A stretch of DNA of 64,000 nt from Apostichopus japonicus (GCF_037975245.1 NC_092564.1:5200484-5264483); one strand, 5' to 3'. Counted from the first letter of the stretch, positions 26,348 to 39,282 are shown. The notes: generated from the letters alone by a model not told the origin. Made by a program: numbers and translations.

Positions 26348-26871
26348 TAAATGTAGGGCAACTGGTTAGTTTTGATAATCATTATTCAATCTTACACCAG
26401 CTTTCGTCAAATTATCAGCGTAATGTCTATATCAGTGTTTATTAAACTTGTCCACTGTTCGCACCTCTTAACAATTGAAAGAACAACTGCACTCATTGAC
26501 AATCTGTGCAGGGTGAACACTTTGCGGATTATATGTGCAGGGATCCAGCGACCCGCTTATTACCCTGAGTTTGACCGGGGGGGGGGAGTACTCATGGAAA
26601 TATCAGGTACTTTTGAGGGATATTTTTATTTGAGGTGCCAGAGACTGCTTAAAATGATGCACATCGGTTCGCGATTTTACAAAACATAAAAAGATTAGTA
26701 TGTACAATATTCATTCCTAAACGCTTTGGGATTAATTGAGGGGTGGGGTCCTGGGGCCATAGGCGAATCCCACAAAAGGGTCCAAGAGAGCCAGCGCATT
26801 GTACATAAAACACAGATATTAAGATATTTAAATGCAAACATGCTCAAGTAAAAGAACTGCAGCTAAGTTTT
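26348..26871. other. Non-coding stretch, no gene seen
   Basis: Contains a G10 run at 26577-26586 followed by AGTACTCATGG. ORFs on both strands lack motifs. Confidence 0.45.
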
Positions 26872-26922
26872 AATATGCTAGTAAATATGCTAGTAATATG
26901 CTAGTTTTAATATGCTAGTTTG
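26872..26922. repeat. ATATGCTAGT tandem repeat, four units
   Basis: ATATGCTAGT recurs four times with AA or TTTTA spacers. Confidence 0.85.
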
Positions 26923-28247
26923 GCTTCTTTACTTCGCTATTTAAACAAACCAGTCCGATTCTTATATGTAAAGTAGACAATAAGATGGGTATATCTGCTC
27001 TGAAATTGTGGTAGATTAACGAGTTAAATGTTGATGATTCTTTTGATAAATAATCACATTTGACAAGATGACTCGACTTTCTTGTATATACAATATCATT
27101 GTAATTTATCGTGAACATTTAGGCTACTGCAACCACTTGTAAGGAAACATGAAATCCGGGGAAACTGATTACTGTCTGGCGCCATCAGTTTGGCATGTCA
27201 TGTTTATTCCCATCGGTTACGAGTATGAAATCAGATGTTTGAAACAAAGATGTTTAAAAAAATAATGATTATAATTTCATGAATGCATGTTAGTTCTACC
27301 CGTTTAAATTATTCCCACAGTTTTTGGAGGGTTAACTCAAGGAGTATTATTCACTTACAGTCTCAAGTGATGTTAAATTGTTGATATTTTTTAAGTGCTT
27401 GACGAAGTTATTGTGTTAAAAAGAATTGTGACCAGTTGAGCAATATAGCTAGCCCTTTCTTGGTCATATATAGGCCATATTAATATTTTATTATCTCTTG
27501 TTTGCTGAAGATTGGTATACAAGGAAAAGTAAAAATGAAGTTTTCAAAAGAACCATGACTCCCCCCCCCCCCCGCCCCATCACCCTCCCCCACAAAAATT
27601 CTTCGTTGCGACAGTTATATATATATTTTAGGTCAACAGTCGCCGTATACTTTTGGTTTGCATCATTATTTCCCCAACTACTTTTCTGATCGCCTCCATA
27701 TTCCACCTCTGTAGGATTTTAGATTTATCTTTGAATTCTCCACATTTTGAGTCGAAAAAGAGTCTTTAAAAGCACTTTGCGGCTTGCTTTTGTTCATCAT
27801 AGTGCAGGCTTACTTGAAGTGCAGAATTACTAATATTCCCAGATAACTAAATGACTGCATACTCTTATTATTACAAATATGGAAGTGCCGACAAGATGTC
27901 GCTTCCTTCTCGGAATATATTTACATTTACGAATATGCTAATTAACTACTAAAATCAACGTCGATTGTAAGTCCTCACTCGCTGCGGAATTCGATACCGA
28001 AAATGAGAACATTGGCACAAAAATGTCACGCAAAATGTCTCATAGATGAGCGATGCTTTCATAAACGCCTGCACTGCGTATACACTATATATTTTTATTT
28101 ATTTTCTTTTTCAAACGATATATTTAGTTTTAGAGACCCAAGGATCAGGAAGCCTTACAGTAGCTTATTTGAGACCCTATCCGTGTTAGATCGGGGTTGA
28201 AGTATTAATGTTGAGTAGTATTGACAGCAACATAGTATAATCTACGT

Positions 28248-28248
<1 letters not shown>
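26923..28248. other. Non-coding stretch, no gene seen
   Basis: AT-rich, with a C13 run at 27561-27573. No exon recognised. Confidence 0.45.

Positions 28249-28286
<38 letters not shown>
28249..28286. repeat. (TA)n array
   Basis: Short TA run ending in TGCATG. Confidence 0.9.
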
Positions 28287-28289
<3 letters not shown>

Positions 28290-28539
28290 TGAGATACTCA
28301 GAACAAGCGTTGATGATGATGAAAGCTCACTGTGGATCATGACATTCGGCTATGAACTATTTGGAATAATGAAACGAAATATTGCAAGGAAATAGTGCAT
28401 GTAAAATAGATGGTTAACTATACGATAATCACTTATCGAACCATCGTCGGTACGTCTTACGGTCACAGGTTCATACTATCGCCGTGTATAATAATCTGTC
28501 TGTGTTGTGTACTGAAGGTAGAAGAAGAGAGGAAATATA

Positions 28540-28650
28540 AGGTTACAGTCTCGATGCAGTGTGGTCTGGGGGTGGAGAGGGGATCAAGTTCTTTGGTTTC
28601 CGGACCCATGATCTTTCTTGGCGTGACTTTTCTTTTGAAAAAAAGGTCCC
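28540..28650 (+). mobile_element. U2-headed SINE family, 3' body fragment (copy D)
   Basis: TTACAGTCTCGATGCA, then GGGATCAAGT, TTTGGTTTCCGGACCCATG and GGCGTGACTTTTCTT run in the same order as the body of the copies at 26094 and 46295. No U2-like head is visible, so it is truncated or decayed. Confidence 0.6.
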
Positions 28651-31450
28651 TTAAATTGGACGAGGCAATTCGAGGCATGTATCATCATAAAAACATAAAA
28701 CAGGTAATGATTTAATTAATATCCTCAGTGTCAGAGAAGAATTCATAAAGTAATGAAGCAACGTTATTGGTTGGTTCAAGACGGTGATTAGCATCCAGGA
28801 TTGAAATAAATAACCAAGAAGTGACCTTATGCCTGCATACAGCATCTCGACCGTGTCCTACCAAACTGATATAGGCTATAGGTCATGCATGATGATGTAC
28901 GTATACGTGATTTCATTCAATTTGAGGATCTCTTAGATAAGCATGAAGCTCAACTGTCCTAAAATATTAAAATGAAATTATTTTTTGTTTCTCATTAGAA
29001 GACTTGGCGAACTTTGTAGTAAGTGATGTTCAATGAATGCGATCCCCACCCCCCCCCTCCCCACCCTCCCACCCTCCCTCCCACCCAACAAAACACACGC
29101 ACACACAGACACGCACATAAATCTTGTTTTCTATTATATTAGCTACAACCGATGACATTTCCTTTCATTCTAACCCTTTGTCTGGAAAACCGATGACTAT
29201 TGTTCTCTAGACCATTGTTCGACAAATGGTGACAGGAATTTCTTTTGTCCCATGTCACCAGTTGTGAGGCCTAAACATGTCCGCACATGCGCTTCTTTTT
29301 ACAATCAGACTGAGGTCCACATTGTTTGTTTTTTTGTTTCTTTTTTCCTCTCCTTTTTTTTCATTTGTCAAATCCACGTACCCAAACCTTAAACAATAGA
29401 ATTCTTCTGAGGACATGGTGATTCTTTTCAAATGACATCTGAGGACTTGTAATTCCTTTGTTCTATAGTCGTCAGTCAGAATACCAAACAAGTGCACACA
29501 ATCTCAATACAAGACAAGTGCACAACCCCCCACCCCCTCACCCACTCACACATAGACACACAGACATACAAAGAAAGAGGTCTACGCCATAGTGTTATTA
29601 AATTGTCACTCATCTTCACACTTTAATATGATGATTCGACAGCCATTCTCAATTCATCATCTGTGCCCTGTGACAGCGTATAAACTCAAACTTAGCACTC
29701 GTTAACTTGCCAATGCCCGTAGACAGTTCTGACGGCAGGAAGATTATTTTCAGAAATGTAGGCTAAGCAACTTTTAGTTAATTAAAATTTTGATGAAAAT
29801 TGTGAGGACATTTTAATACACAACTTAAGACTGACGTTCACAGTCGCAGAGTGGGGCCAATGAGCTGCTACTGTGGTCCACGTAAAGCTGCCCCCTCTGC
29901 AGTGGCACGTTCGCTATAACGTTTCAGTCAACAAAAATCGATTTGTTTGGTGGCTTCTTCATGGAAACTGTTGCTACATTTTCTAATAAAACTTATCTTT
30001 TAGGTCGGATTACTAGAAATATAATCGAGTTTGTATCAGTCGTTCACGTATCCAGCTACTCCATCTATACTGAAGTTTTGAGATGCACTCGATAAAATAA
30101 TTTGTAATGCAAACCCCTTCACAAATGATAAGAGTTTGCAGCAGTTACAGAAGACGTATTATTTAAATAATAATACTACATATCTTTGTCATTCCCTCAG
30201 ACATTGATAAAGTTTTCCCCTTTCCCCCCCCCCCCCCACCCCACCGCCCGCCCCTCCCCTAAGGTGGCCTGGCCTCAATAACCTATACTTTTGTCAGGTC
30301 TCCACCAGTTCGTTAAAGTTGTTTGTGAGGACGTATCATTACCGCTGTATGTTCTGTCAACATCTTATATTATTCTATTATTATTGCTTAATTTAACTAG
30401 GTACGCATATGTAGTGGAAATGTAGAAACTCAAATACTGCTGTCTGGCTACTATACACACACAGTTGTAGAATCACTTTTAGTTTTGATAGGATTATATA
30501 TATAAATATATATAATATTCTTACAAAGAAACTATACCTTCCCTCATCCTGTCTTTCCTTCTTTTTTATATGTTTTTTTTTATTATTTACTATCGTTCAT
30601 TCTTGCTCATGTTTTTAACCTTGATTGGCTAGTTTCCTCGTCTCTTTTCTTATTTACTCCCTGAACTAAGGTTATATCTACTTCATATGGGAGTCAGTAC
30701 GTCTCTGAGAACGGAAATTAACTACCGGTTAACCACTTATTGCGACCGGAGGGCGAGATACCTAGCACGTCGAGAGTCACGGTTCACGGCCAAAATGGCG
30801 ACCGAATTATGAATAAAATACGATAAGATGGGACAATTATTGCTACCACGCTGATTGCAATCTACATTTTTGAGTATTTACTGCTACAATCACCGCCAAA
30901 AGGGAGTCATTGAAGTCTTTTAATCCATGATGCGAAGTTGGGTAACATTTGGTCCAAAGCTGTGTCTATATGGTAATACCAACATGCACACATACAGACA
31001 TACACACATACACACAACATACACACACATACAGAGAGACAGATAGACAGAGAGAAGGAGGAGGATGACGAAGAGGTTACATAACTATGACGTTTTAACT
31101 CGATCTCTCGCATTTGGTTTTTTTTTATTCACTGTAGCGTTCAGAAGGAGAGGGGGCCGGAGGCCGGAGGAATAATGGTCCTTCATTGAAAGAAGAATGG
31201 GTACTAATGGGTATTCTTTGCATATTCCGGACAAATTTTTAAGGCTTATCGTATGAGGTATATATGACACTAAACAAATAAAAAAACATATTGGTAATAA
31301 CAAAAACATTGACAAAAGTGTAAAAATATCACTTTTTGCAAATAGGAAGTTCGTCTTAATAATAGGTTCAATGATATACGCTCTTCAATAGAAAATCGTT
31401 TATGTCAGAAAGAAATTAAATAATTCAAGGAGATAATGTCTGTATGAAAT
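28651..31450. other. Non-coding stretch, no gene seen
   Basis: 2.8 kb, with C-rich runs at 29047-29060 and 30224-30237 and a CA/GA-rich low-complexity patch at 30983-31075. No exon recognised. Confidence 0.5.
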
Positions 31451-31672
31451 AGCTTGTTGACTAAAATCATGTGTATGCCCCTTTTCAAAAGGGCTCGTGG
31501 TACTTCGCTTGACGTATACGCCGTCATGACCCGCGGCACATGAAATGGTCACAGTTTCAGTGCAAGAGGGTCGTAGAGGGGAGGGGGGTTGTTGGTTAGA
31601 GTAGATTAGACCAATGAATGTTTTTGGTAGTTTGTGTACAGATTCTTATCTTCGGTGACTTTTTCTTAAGTA
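31451..31672 (+). mobile_element. U2-headed SINE family, divergent copy C
   Basis: The head TTGACTAAAATCATGTGTAT keeps part of the U2-like segment. The body runs GGTCACAGTTTCAGTGCAAG, then GATTAGACCAATGAATG, then TTCGGTGACTTTTTCTTAAG, parallel to copies A and B. It shares AAAGGGCTCGTGGTAC-like sequence with the fragment at 46534, so the family has at least two sub-branches. Confidence 0.6.
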
Positions 31673-34060
31673 TAGTCACTTCAACATGAAGTACTAAAAA
31701 TTAAATTTACCTTACCCTCCAGTTTTACACTCCACTTCGAACGTCGTTCGATAATAAATACGTTTTGTATAAATAATAAACAAAATGTACAAAACGTATT
31801 TAACAAATTTCAAAATGTTGGAGGAAAGCTCATCAAGGGTAAAGTAACTTGAAAAATTATAAACAATAGAAATTTAAGTAAAGAAATGCATATACTTTAC
31901 TTCACAAAATGTTAAATGGGTTGTATCCCTATACCCTTTCGGTGAACTGTGTGTAATAAACAAATACCATACCAATGTATAGCAAGACTGTATGAAAACA
32001 AATATGCAATTATTGTTCAACAAATTATTATGCATGCGTCGTTGAATGCCATAATATATGCAACGTAAACGTAACAACATTCGTCACCGACTGCTCCCTT
32101 AACGGCTTTCTTTTCTTCTTGTTTTTCTAATTAGTAGTTTTTTAATTAACGTCCAATAATTCTATACTTTCCATATTTGAGGTTAATTATTCACAGCCTA
32201 TACTTTTAGCAATAACGGACCATTGATACTCGACATAAGTATAACGTTTCAGCTTCTTCAACAGTATTTCATTTCCAATATATACCGCCTCTCTTTTTTT
32301 ATTTATTTATTTATTTATTTCTTTTACTTTTCTTTTCTCTTTTGTTTCAGTCTGTCCCTTTCCGGTTAACAACTCTTCTTTAATTTGCAACCAACACATA
32401 CCTCTATCTATCAAGTAGCTTAATCGTCTATGCAATCTACGGGGGCGATTCGCCCGTAAAACTGACGCCAATGCGTACCAGTAGCATGGAGTCTATTTAA
32501 CTCATTAAAAATGCGCTTGTTGGGATTTAGGTCTTCGACTAGTCAACGTCAGGGAGCATGAAGCATATCGGCGCCGCCAACTTGACGCCGTAACCCTCTC
32601 AGACGAGTCGCAGGATTGTCGTCAACACTATCATCATCATCATTATTATCATCGACAGTAAGCTTAGGAAGAAAGCTGGACAAAATTGAGGGCGGCCTCT
32701 TTCTACGTAGAGAGAGAGAGAGAAAGGGGGAGGGAAAATATATAAGAGGCTGGAAAATCTGGTTGTTATGTGTTTGGTTAGGTACCTTCTCTTATCCGGG
32801 GAAGCAATATCACGTTCATTTCTTATTCTTTGTTACACATTTTGAATGGGATGATTTTTCTTTCATAATGCAAATGAAAGGTCACTGATTTGGGCAAAAC
32901 CCTTTTTTCAACAATTTTGTTGGGGGCTATGAGAAAGGTTTTAATTGCATTTGAGATGATTATTAATCTGTAAGTTAACAAAAAGACACAAAAGAAAATT
33001 TATCAATTTTTTTGTGTGTGTGTCTGTTAGACTGGTCACCTTCTAGCTATAAAGCTATTTCTGACTTGAGGGAAAGAACTGTAGACTGTATACAAAAAAT
33101 AGTTTAGAGATAAAAATTGTTAACGGAATGTTAATCTTCAGATGGAAACAGTTTGACATTTTGGTCTTCATTTCCTTATTTGATCAATGTATATAAATAT
33201 TCAAAAAAAAAAGTTTCCTGTGAAGAGTGATTAAGGGGTGACGATTAAATAATATGCGACCTTAACTTGATTGGAGCAAATTTCAAGGCAATGGGTTTGG
33301 GTCGCGTTGAGGGTGGAGTGGGGGAGGGTGGGGTCAGTAATGATACCTTAGTGACGGGTTATGGACGGTTTGAGGTATTGCGAGTGAGGTTAAGTGTGTG
33401 AATATACACATCTAACGTCACACATGGTACCTACGGACGTTTGTAAGGTCGGATGAGGTGAAGTTTATCTAACTTATCGCTTTTTGGAGAAAATAATATT
33501 TCCAATACTGAAGGAGCTGGGAACGGGAAGACATACACCTTCACTACTGTAAGCCTTGAAAAGGGGAGTACCCTCCTTTCGTACCGACCTCCCCCCCCCA
33601 CACCCCACCATCTGGATTGCCTCCTCAGGGCTTCCTGGGCCCGGAGGAGTAGTATCGTTCTTCAGACTGAATATTTTTTTAAATCCTCCGACTGGATGTT
33701 TTTGACCCTACTGACGATGGAGGTGGGGACATGGGCCCGATGTCTCCCCCCGCCCCCCCCCCCGCTCCCACCCACCCTCCCCCTTGTGCATTCATTATGT
33801 TGTCTGTGTTGCCAATCATTACGAGATATATAACAAATGAAAAGTATAACATGTAACGTTCAAAACTATTACCTTTCAACTGAAGTCCGTATATCTTCAA
33901 CTCAAATTACAAACTTTAAATGACTCTTTGGCTGTCAGGTGGTAACCAGCAGAAATTTAGCAGAAACGAAAGCAACGAATAGCTGTTGATATGTACTGTG
34001 CCAAACTATACATAGACTCGTTGGCAGTAATTTATTAGTTATCGGCTTACGTCATGACTG
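31673..34060. other. Non-coding stretch, no gene seen
   Basis: Holds the inverted repeat at 31756-31801, an ATTT run near 32298-32320, a GA run near 32710, and C-rich runs near 33591 and 33746-33763. ORFs lack recognisable domains. Confidence 0.5.
31756..31801. repeat. Perfect inverted repeat, 14-bp arms
   Basis: AAATACGTTTTGTA and TACAAAACGTATTT are exact reverse complements separated by 18 AT-rich bases. No role assigned. Confidence 0.9.
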
Positions 34061-34068
34061 TTAAAAGC

Positions 34069-34089
34069 GCGCATGCGCGAAACATGGCG
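34069..34089 (+). promoter_or_regulatory. NRF-1-like and YY1-like sites (possible promoter)
   Basis: GCGCATGCGC at 34069-34078 is a full NRF-1-type palindrome, and AACATGGCG at 34081-34089 matches the YY1 core. The pair is typical of TATA-less housekeeping promoters. The 117-codon ORF starting inside it (34073-34426) is not recognisable, so a downstream gene is unproven. Confidence 0.35.
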
Positions 34090-34692
34090 CCGGGAAGTAC
34101 CATCAGCTTTGCCATGGCGCCACAGAACTACTAGTATCTTAATTCAATTCAAATTTTGCAGGTTGATATGTTATCGTGCTTTCAAATGTCTTCCTTTGTC
34201 TGACGTTGATGCCAGGCGAGGACGGACGAATAAACAGAATTGTTATGACGTGCTTTCAATGATCTGCTATAGGTATATGCTAAAATATAGCCATGATGTC
34301 GATAAATATTACAACATATACTTTGAACATGTCTCCTTTCTTTCTGTAACAAGTAACCCACTCACGAGATACATATACGATCAAGGAGCGGCGAGGGTCG
34401 CCTGTTTAGAACCTATTTACGTATAGTCACATTATACCTTAACAACTCGAATGCAGTTTATATTAGTATATAAAGCATTATTTTTTCCAAGTGAAAAGGT
34501 CCAATTATATATGCAGAAAGTATTACCGCTACTTCAACAGCGGTCAATTAAAATAAGAATTTGTTTCATCATAGTTCATGTCGAGACTATAAACCAGTTA
34601 TGAATTTAAACTAAACATTAACAAAGATACACGTTGGTCATTAGCGCTCCCTTACGATCTAGCGTCTTTAAAGTACACAAATAGTTATCAGG
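34090..34692. other. Non-coding or unrecognised
   Basis: Mostly covered to 34426 by the unrecognised 117-codon ORF from 34073. It is basic and Cys/Tyr-rich, with no known motif and no evident splice partner. Confidence 0.35.
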
Positions 34693-35125
34693 GCAGAGTA
34701 GCCTCGTCCCGAAGGTAAAAAAGCAAAACCGATGGGTAACGACCAGCGTCTATGGGTAACAACCGGCATCTATGGGTAACAACCGGCGTCTATGGGTAAT
34801 GACCAGCGTCTATGGGTAACAACCGGTGTCTATGGGCAGAGTAGACCCGTCCCGAAGGTATAAAAGCAACACCGATGGGTAACAACCGGTGTCCATGGGT
34901 AATGACCGGTGTCTATGTGTAGAAACCGGGGTCTATAACAACCGGCGTCTATGGGTAACGACCGCGTCAATGGGTACGACCGGCGTCTATGGGCAAAGTA
35001 GACACGTCCCGAAGGGTAAGAAAGCAACACCGACGGATAAACAACCGGCGTCCATGGGTAATGACCGGTGTCTATGGGTAACGACCGGTGTCTATGGGTA
35101 ACGACCGGTGTCTATGGGTAACAAC
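34693..35125. repeat. Higher-order minisatellite, ~20-bp unit
   Basis: The basic unit is about 20 bp: ACCGG(T/C)GTCTATGGGTAAC with variants. Blocks of several units are separated by a longer linker containing GTCCCGAAGG and AAAGCAA(C/A)ACCGA. The linker recurs at 34691, 34834 and 34991, giving higher-order periods of 143 and 157 bp. ORFs on both strands come from the repeat. Confidence 0.93.
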
Positions 35126-36231
35126 TCCCGAGCGCAATCAACAGTGTATGAACAAGTTTATAGAGATCTGCTTGATCTAAAAGATCACAACAGTGAACTA
35201 TCTACTAATGAACTGGGAATGCCTCCTTCTCAGAAGTCACTGTATGAGCCGTAATATGAATACTAATAACCCAAATTTTCAAATATGAAATATATACAAA
35301 GGGGCGAATTAAAACAAAAGGAAACAAGGCAAGTATATAAACTGAAAAAAATGGCTACAGAACTAGATCTAACTACAAAATGCACATACACACTGTGCAA
35401 GTATCCCTTGTAGCATGTAGTATCAAAATCAATAATCATTACAAAAAGAATAGACTGGGAAATATCACTGATGAAACAAATGACCTAGCCTGACAAAATA
35501 CTGTTTTAGTCGCAGTCTGCAGGATGGACATATCATCTAACATTACACGGACAGGGGTCATAGATATATATAGTGTGCTAATTGGCAACCTATCTAGAAT
35601 AGCAATTAACATGAAGATGCTTACAATAATAATTAACTATTTGAACAACCCGATACAGCATAAAGCATAAAGAAAATTCATTATCCACACCAATGTAAAA
35701 ACGGTTAACCAATCATTTCTAACCAACCCAGCTCAACGTCTTACATTTTGGTGAAAAGTGTGAGGTCACCAAAAGTGCATTTTAACATATATTAGTCATA
35801 AAGCTGACAGTTACAACAGACAATTTAAATGCTTGGGCAGTCCTCTCAGCCTGCGCTTCTGTCTTCGATATTGATTTAATACAAATATAATTTTAAAAAG
35901 TACCGCACAGCATTATCATGGGGTTGTAGATGAAAACTAAAACTAATCATGAATAGAATACTATATTTATGCTGACAACATATTTTCAGTTATTTACCCA
36001 GCACTGTCTATAATTAATTCAACAAAATACTCATCGTGTTAACAACATATACCCAGTCTCACTACAAGTGGTCCTTAAACATATATAATTGCTTATACAT
36101 GTATACCTACTTATAGTTAATGCATGGGAACATTCAAAAGTAAAGACACTTGGAAAATGTCTAAAACATATTTTAACACACATATAGATAAAACATAATC
36201 ATAATGACGCTTACCTGCTTGATTCTTTTCT
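35126..36231. other. Non-coding stretch, no gene seen
   Basis: AT-rich. AATGCCTCCTTCTCAGAAGTC at about 35218 resembles a segment at 36368 (GCATGCCTCCCTCTCATACG), so this stretch and the inverted-repeat locus may be parts of one old repeat. Confidence 0.45.
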
Positions 36232-36335
36232 TATGCCATTTCGCGGAACCACTCTAGGTTGTACCAGAAGCTACAAGTATTATGGCAATGTAGCAGGCTA
36301 CTACTAATAGTACCCCTCCAATGATAATGCCCCAT
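36232..36335 (-). mobile_element. Inverted-repeat arm, unexpanded form
   Basis: From TATGCCATTTCGCGGAACCA to ATAATGCCCCAT. Its reverse complement matches the flanks of the AGT/AGC array at 36879-37630, including GTGGTTCCGCGAAATGGCAT, at an estimated 85-90% over about 70 bases. Where the other arm has 660 bases of array, this arm has only about 18 (ACTATTAGTAGTAG on the reverse strand). Family unknown. Confidence 0.8.
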
Positions 36336-36878
36336 CTTATCCAAATCATCCTCTATAAGGAACAGGGCATGCCTCCCTCTCATACGTCATATGTATGAGT
36401 GGTACATCACTGCCGTCCTGATCTTTTGTAATCAATTAATTCTCAAGTAACTGCTGGATAGGGAGATGTGGTCATCCCTCTTTAAACAAAGAAGTCCCAT
36501 TTTGGAGCAAAAGAATATTTAATCCCCAAAGTGACTGTTACACAAAGAGCCAAGAGATTATCCCCAGCACACTTCCTGATTAAGACAAAGACTTACATTA
36601 AAATGATTACCACTGATCTGGCACTGTTTGTCAACAAGTGGTAACACTTCTCAGAAGTGAGGAAGGGTGGACATAATAATGTAAGTGAACTGATGACTAG
36701 GGCCTTGCAACACAAAATTTCCTACAAAAGTATGACAATTCTCTCTGTGAGAGAATGAGCCAACCCTTGGAAACTTGGAAACTGCTCTGACAAAGATGTG
36801 AAGGGACCTCAGTTCACGAACTGGAAAGGGAATGAAAATGTACAAGTGGAACATTTTTTTTTTGGAACACTATTAGTA

Positions 36879-37100
36879 ATGGGGAAGTATAATGGGAGGG
36901 GTAGTAGTAGTATTAGTAGTAGTAGTAGTAGTAGCAGTAGCAGTAGCAGTAGCAGTAGCAGTAGTAGTAGAAGTAGTAGCAGTAGTAGTAGCAGTAGCAG
37001 TAGTAGTAGCAGCAGCAGCAGTAGTAGCAGTAGTAGTAGTAGTAGTAGTAGTAGCAGTAGTAGTAGTAGCAGTAGCAGTAGCAGTAGCAGTAGCAGTAGC

Positions 37101-37134
<34 letters not shown>

Positions 37135-37231
37135 TCAGTAGTAGTAGTAGCAGTAGCAGTAGTAGCAGTAGTAGCAGTAGTAGCAGTAGCAGTAGCAGTA
37201 GTAGTAGTATAGTAGCAGCAGTAGCAGTGGC

Positions 37232-37263
<32 letters not shown>

Positions 37264-37387
37264 CGGCAGCAGCAGTAGAAGTAGCAGGAGCAGTAGTAGC
37301 AGTAGCAGTAGTAGCAGTAGCAGCAGTAGCAGTAGTAGTAGTATTAGTAGTAGTAGTAGTAGCAGCAGCAGTAGAAGTAGCAGGAGC

Positions 37388-37442
<55 letters not shown>

Positions 37443-37630
37443 ATAGTAGTGGTAGTAGTGGTAGTAGTGGTAGTAGTGGTAGTAGTAGTAGTAGTAGCAG
37501 TAGCAGTAGCAGTAGCAGTAGCAGTAGCAGTAGCAGTAGCAGCAGCAGCAGTAGCATTAGTAGCTTCCTACATTCCCATAATACTTGTAGCTTCCGGAAA
37601 AAACCTTGAGTGGTTCCGCGAAATGGCATA
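36879..37630 (+). mobile_element. Inverted-repeat arm, expanded by AGT/AGC array
   Basis: ATGGGGAAGTATAATGGGAG on the left and ATAATACTTGTAGCTTCCGG to GAAATGGCATA on the right correspond to the two halves of the arm at 36232-36335 in opposite orientation. The array sits at the AGTAGTAG motif. Confidence 0.8.
36900..37562. repeat. (AGT)n/(AGC)n trinucleotide array, about 660 bp
   Basis: Mixed AGT and AGC triplets with a few AGA, AGG, ATT and GGT units and higher-order patterns such as AGCAGT. Open in all three + frames and in at least one minus frame (poly-Ser, Val/Ala, poly-Leu). The 277-codon ORF over it has no non-repetitive domain and is not a gene. Confidence 0.95.
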
Positions 37631-38640
37631 AACTGGGCAAGTTTTATATAGTCTCAAAATGAATGTTTGTACCATTATATACGACACTTACCCTTGATTT
37701 ACTTTAAAGTACCTTGAACCATCCAGAATTGTGTGCCATGGCTCATCATTAACATCCATGCAGGTACTAACTAGAAAAATTTAAAGAGCATCAAATGGCT
37801 CTCAAATTGTAACATGCTAAAAATTGCTAGACTTTTTACACAGTACTTTCCTGGTAGTTCTACGTCTATACGAATTATTTCCAGACGAGTGTTAAGTTAA
37901 ATAATTAAATGTTATGGTTAGGAAAAATACTTTTTGAGGGTGGTAGTCAAATGTATTGTCTTTAAGTCTTGTAGCATCAGCGACCTTTTTGTTACTTTGT
38001 AGCATATTTGGAGCTAATAACAATTACTTGGAACTTGATTGCCTCAAAATTTACGGGTTTTTTGTTTTGTTAACATGTATAATCATTCTTCGACAGAATC
38101 ATGAGTTGACAAGTGGAGAGCTTAACAGTTAGTTTATGACAAGTTGACAAAGTTTATAATGTTAAAATGTAAGTGAACTTAATTCATCATAATCTGCATC
38201 GGGAAATGATCACTGTTTCTTACATTAACTTTAACGTTGATTATTGTGTTTGGTATGCATTCCCCGAAACTTACAGGGTATTACACGAAATATCAAATTA
38301 GAAGATTTCAAAATTGTCGACTTTAAACCACTCACTTAAACTATTTGAAGTGAAAGTTGACTTTATATTCCACATATATAATACATCGTTAAATAGAGCA
38401 GAATCAACAGAACAAAAGGGTTTGATTGAACAGTATACTATATATCTATTTCATCATTGATTACATAAGCGAACAGGTGACTTTAGGCATAATTATAATT
38501 GATATATCTTGGTCCAAGTAAAGAGAAATATCCAAATGAATCCTAGCTAGGTCTTTTCCTGTCTTCACGATATTCGTCTGTAAAATAAAGTAAATCGCTG
38601 GAATGCTCCTTTTAAGGCTAACCTGCTGAAGATGACGCTA
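37631..38640. other. Non-coding stretch, no gene seen
   Basis: AT-rich, no repeat or exon recognised. Confidence 0.5.
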
Positions 38641-38810
38641 GTATGTAGTCCAGTTACAGAGTTGTTGACAATTGACAACTCATATTCATGGACGTTAAAT
38701 ATGAATCTAAGAGACTGACTTTGGTCAGCTTGCGGATGTGATAAGCCAATGGGGCTTCTTCGCGAGTTCCTGCTTACAGTAGGATCTAAAATACATACAT
38801 ACATACATAG
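38641..38810 (+). mobile_element. tRNA-derived SINE, family T, 5'-truncated
   Basis: Starts at GTATGTAGTCCAGTTACAGA, after the tRNA-like head, and keeps the body CTTCTTCGCGAGTTCCTGCT and an ATACATAC tail. Lacking boxes A and B, it cannot be transcribed from its own promoter. Confidence 0.9.
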
Positions 38811-39276
38811 TTACTCAGTTCTGATGATAAATCAATCAATATAATTATTATAACTCAATCAAAATATGTCCTTTTAACTTCACATAAAGAAAATAGTACC
38901 CTATAAGGATGCCATTCATGTGTCAACACCATTAAGTATCTGTCGTATTTGTATCATATATGAGCTCACAGTCTTGTTTGTTTCAAGTTCGCATTTGTTC
39001 GTATATACGTATTAACCTCAAAGGAACAAACCTCGCAAACGGCGTTTTATAAATTGAATGAAAATCTGACCAGAATTCCGTTTCCTTTTATAAGATAATT
39101 ATTTCATTGCTAGGTATATAGTTGGGTATCCAGTTATGTGTGGATAGTGTACACTACTTTGGATATAATGTCGTCAGTAAATGTACGGCATGACGCTATT
39201 AAGACGAAAGAAAACTTCTTCAATGGTCATCATGTATACACATGTTTACCTATGATCGACGAGTATACCACATGTG

Positions 39277-39282
<6 letters not shown>
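38811..39282. other. Non-coding stretch, no gene seen
   Basis: AT-rich, no exon recognised. Confidence 0.5.

Noticed and set aside
36798-37631. 277-codon ORF rich in Ser, Val and Ala
   Set aside because: Made almost entirely by the AGT/AGC array. The other frames and the opposite strand are open too, and no domain exists outside the array.
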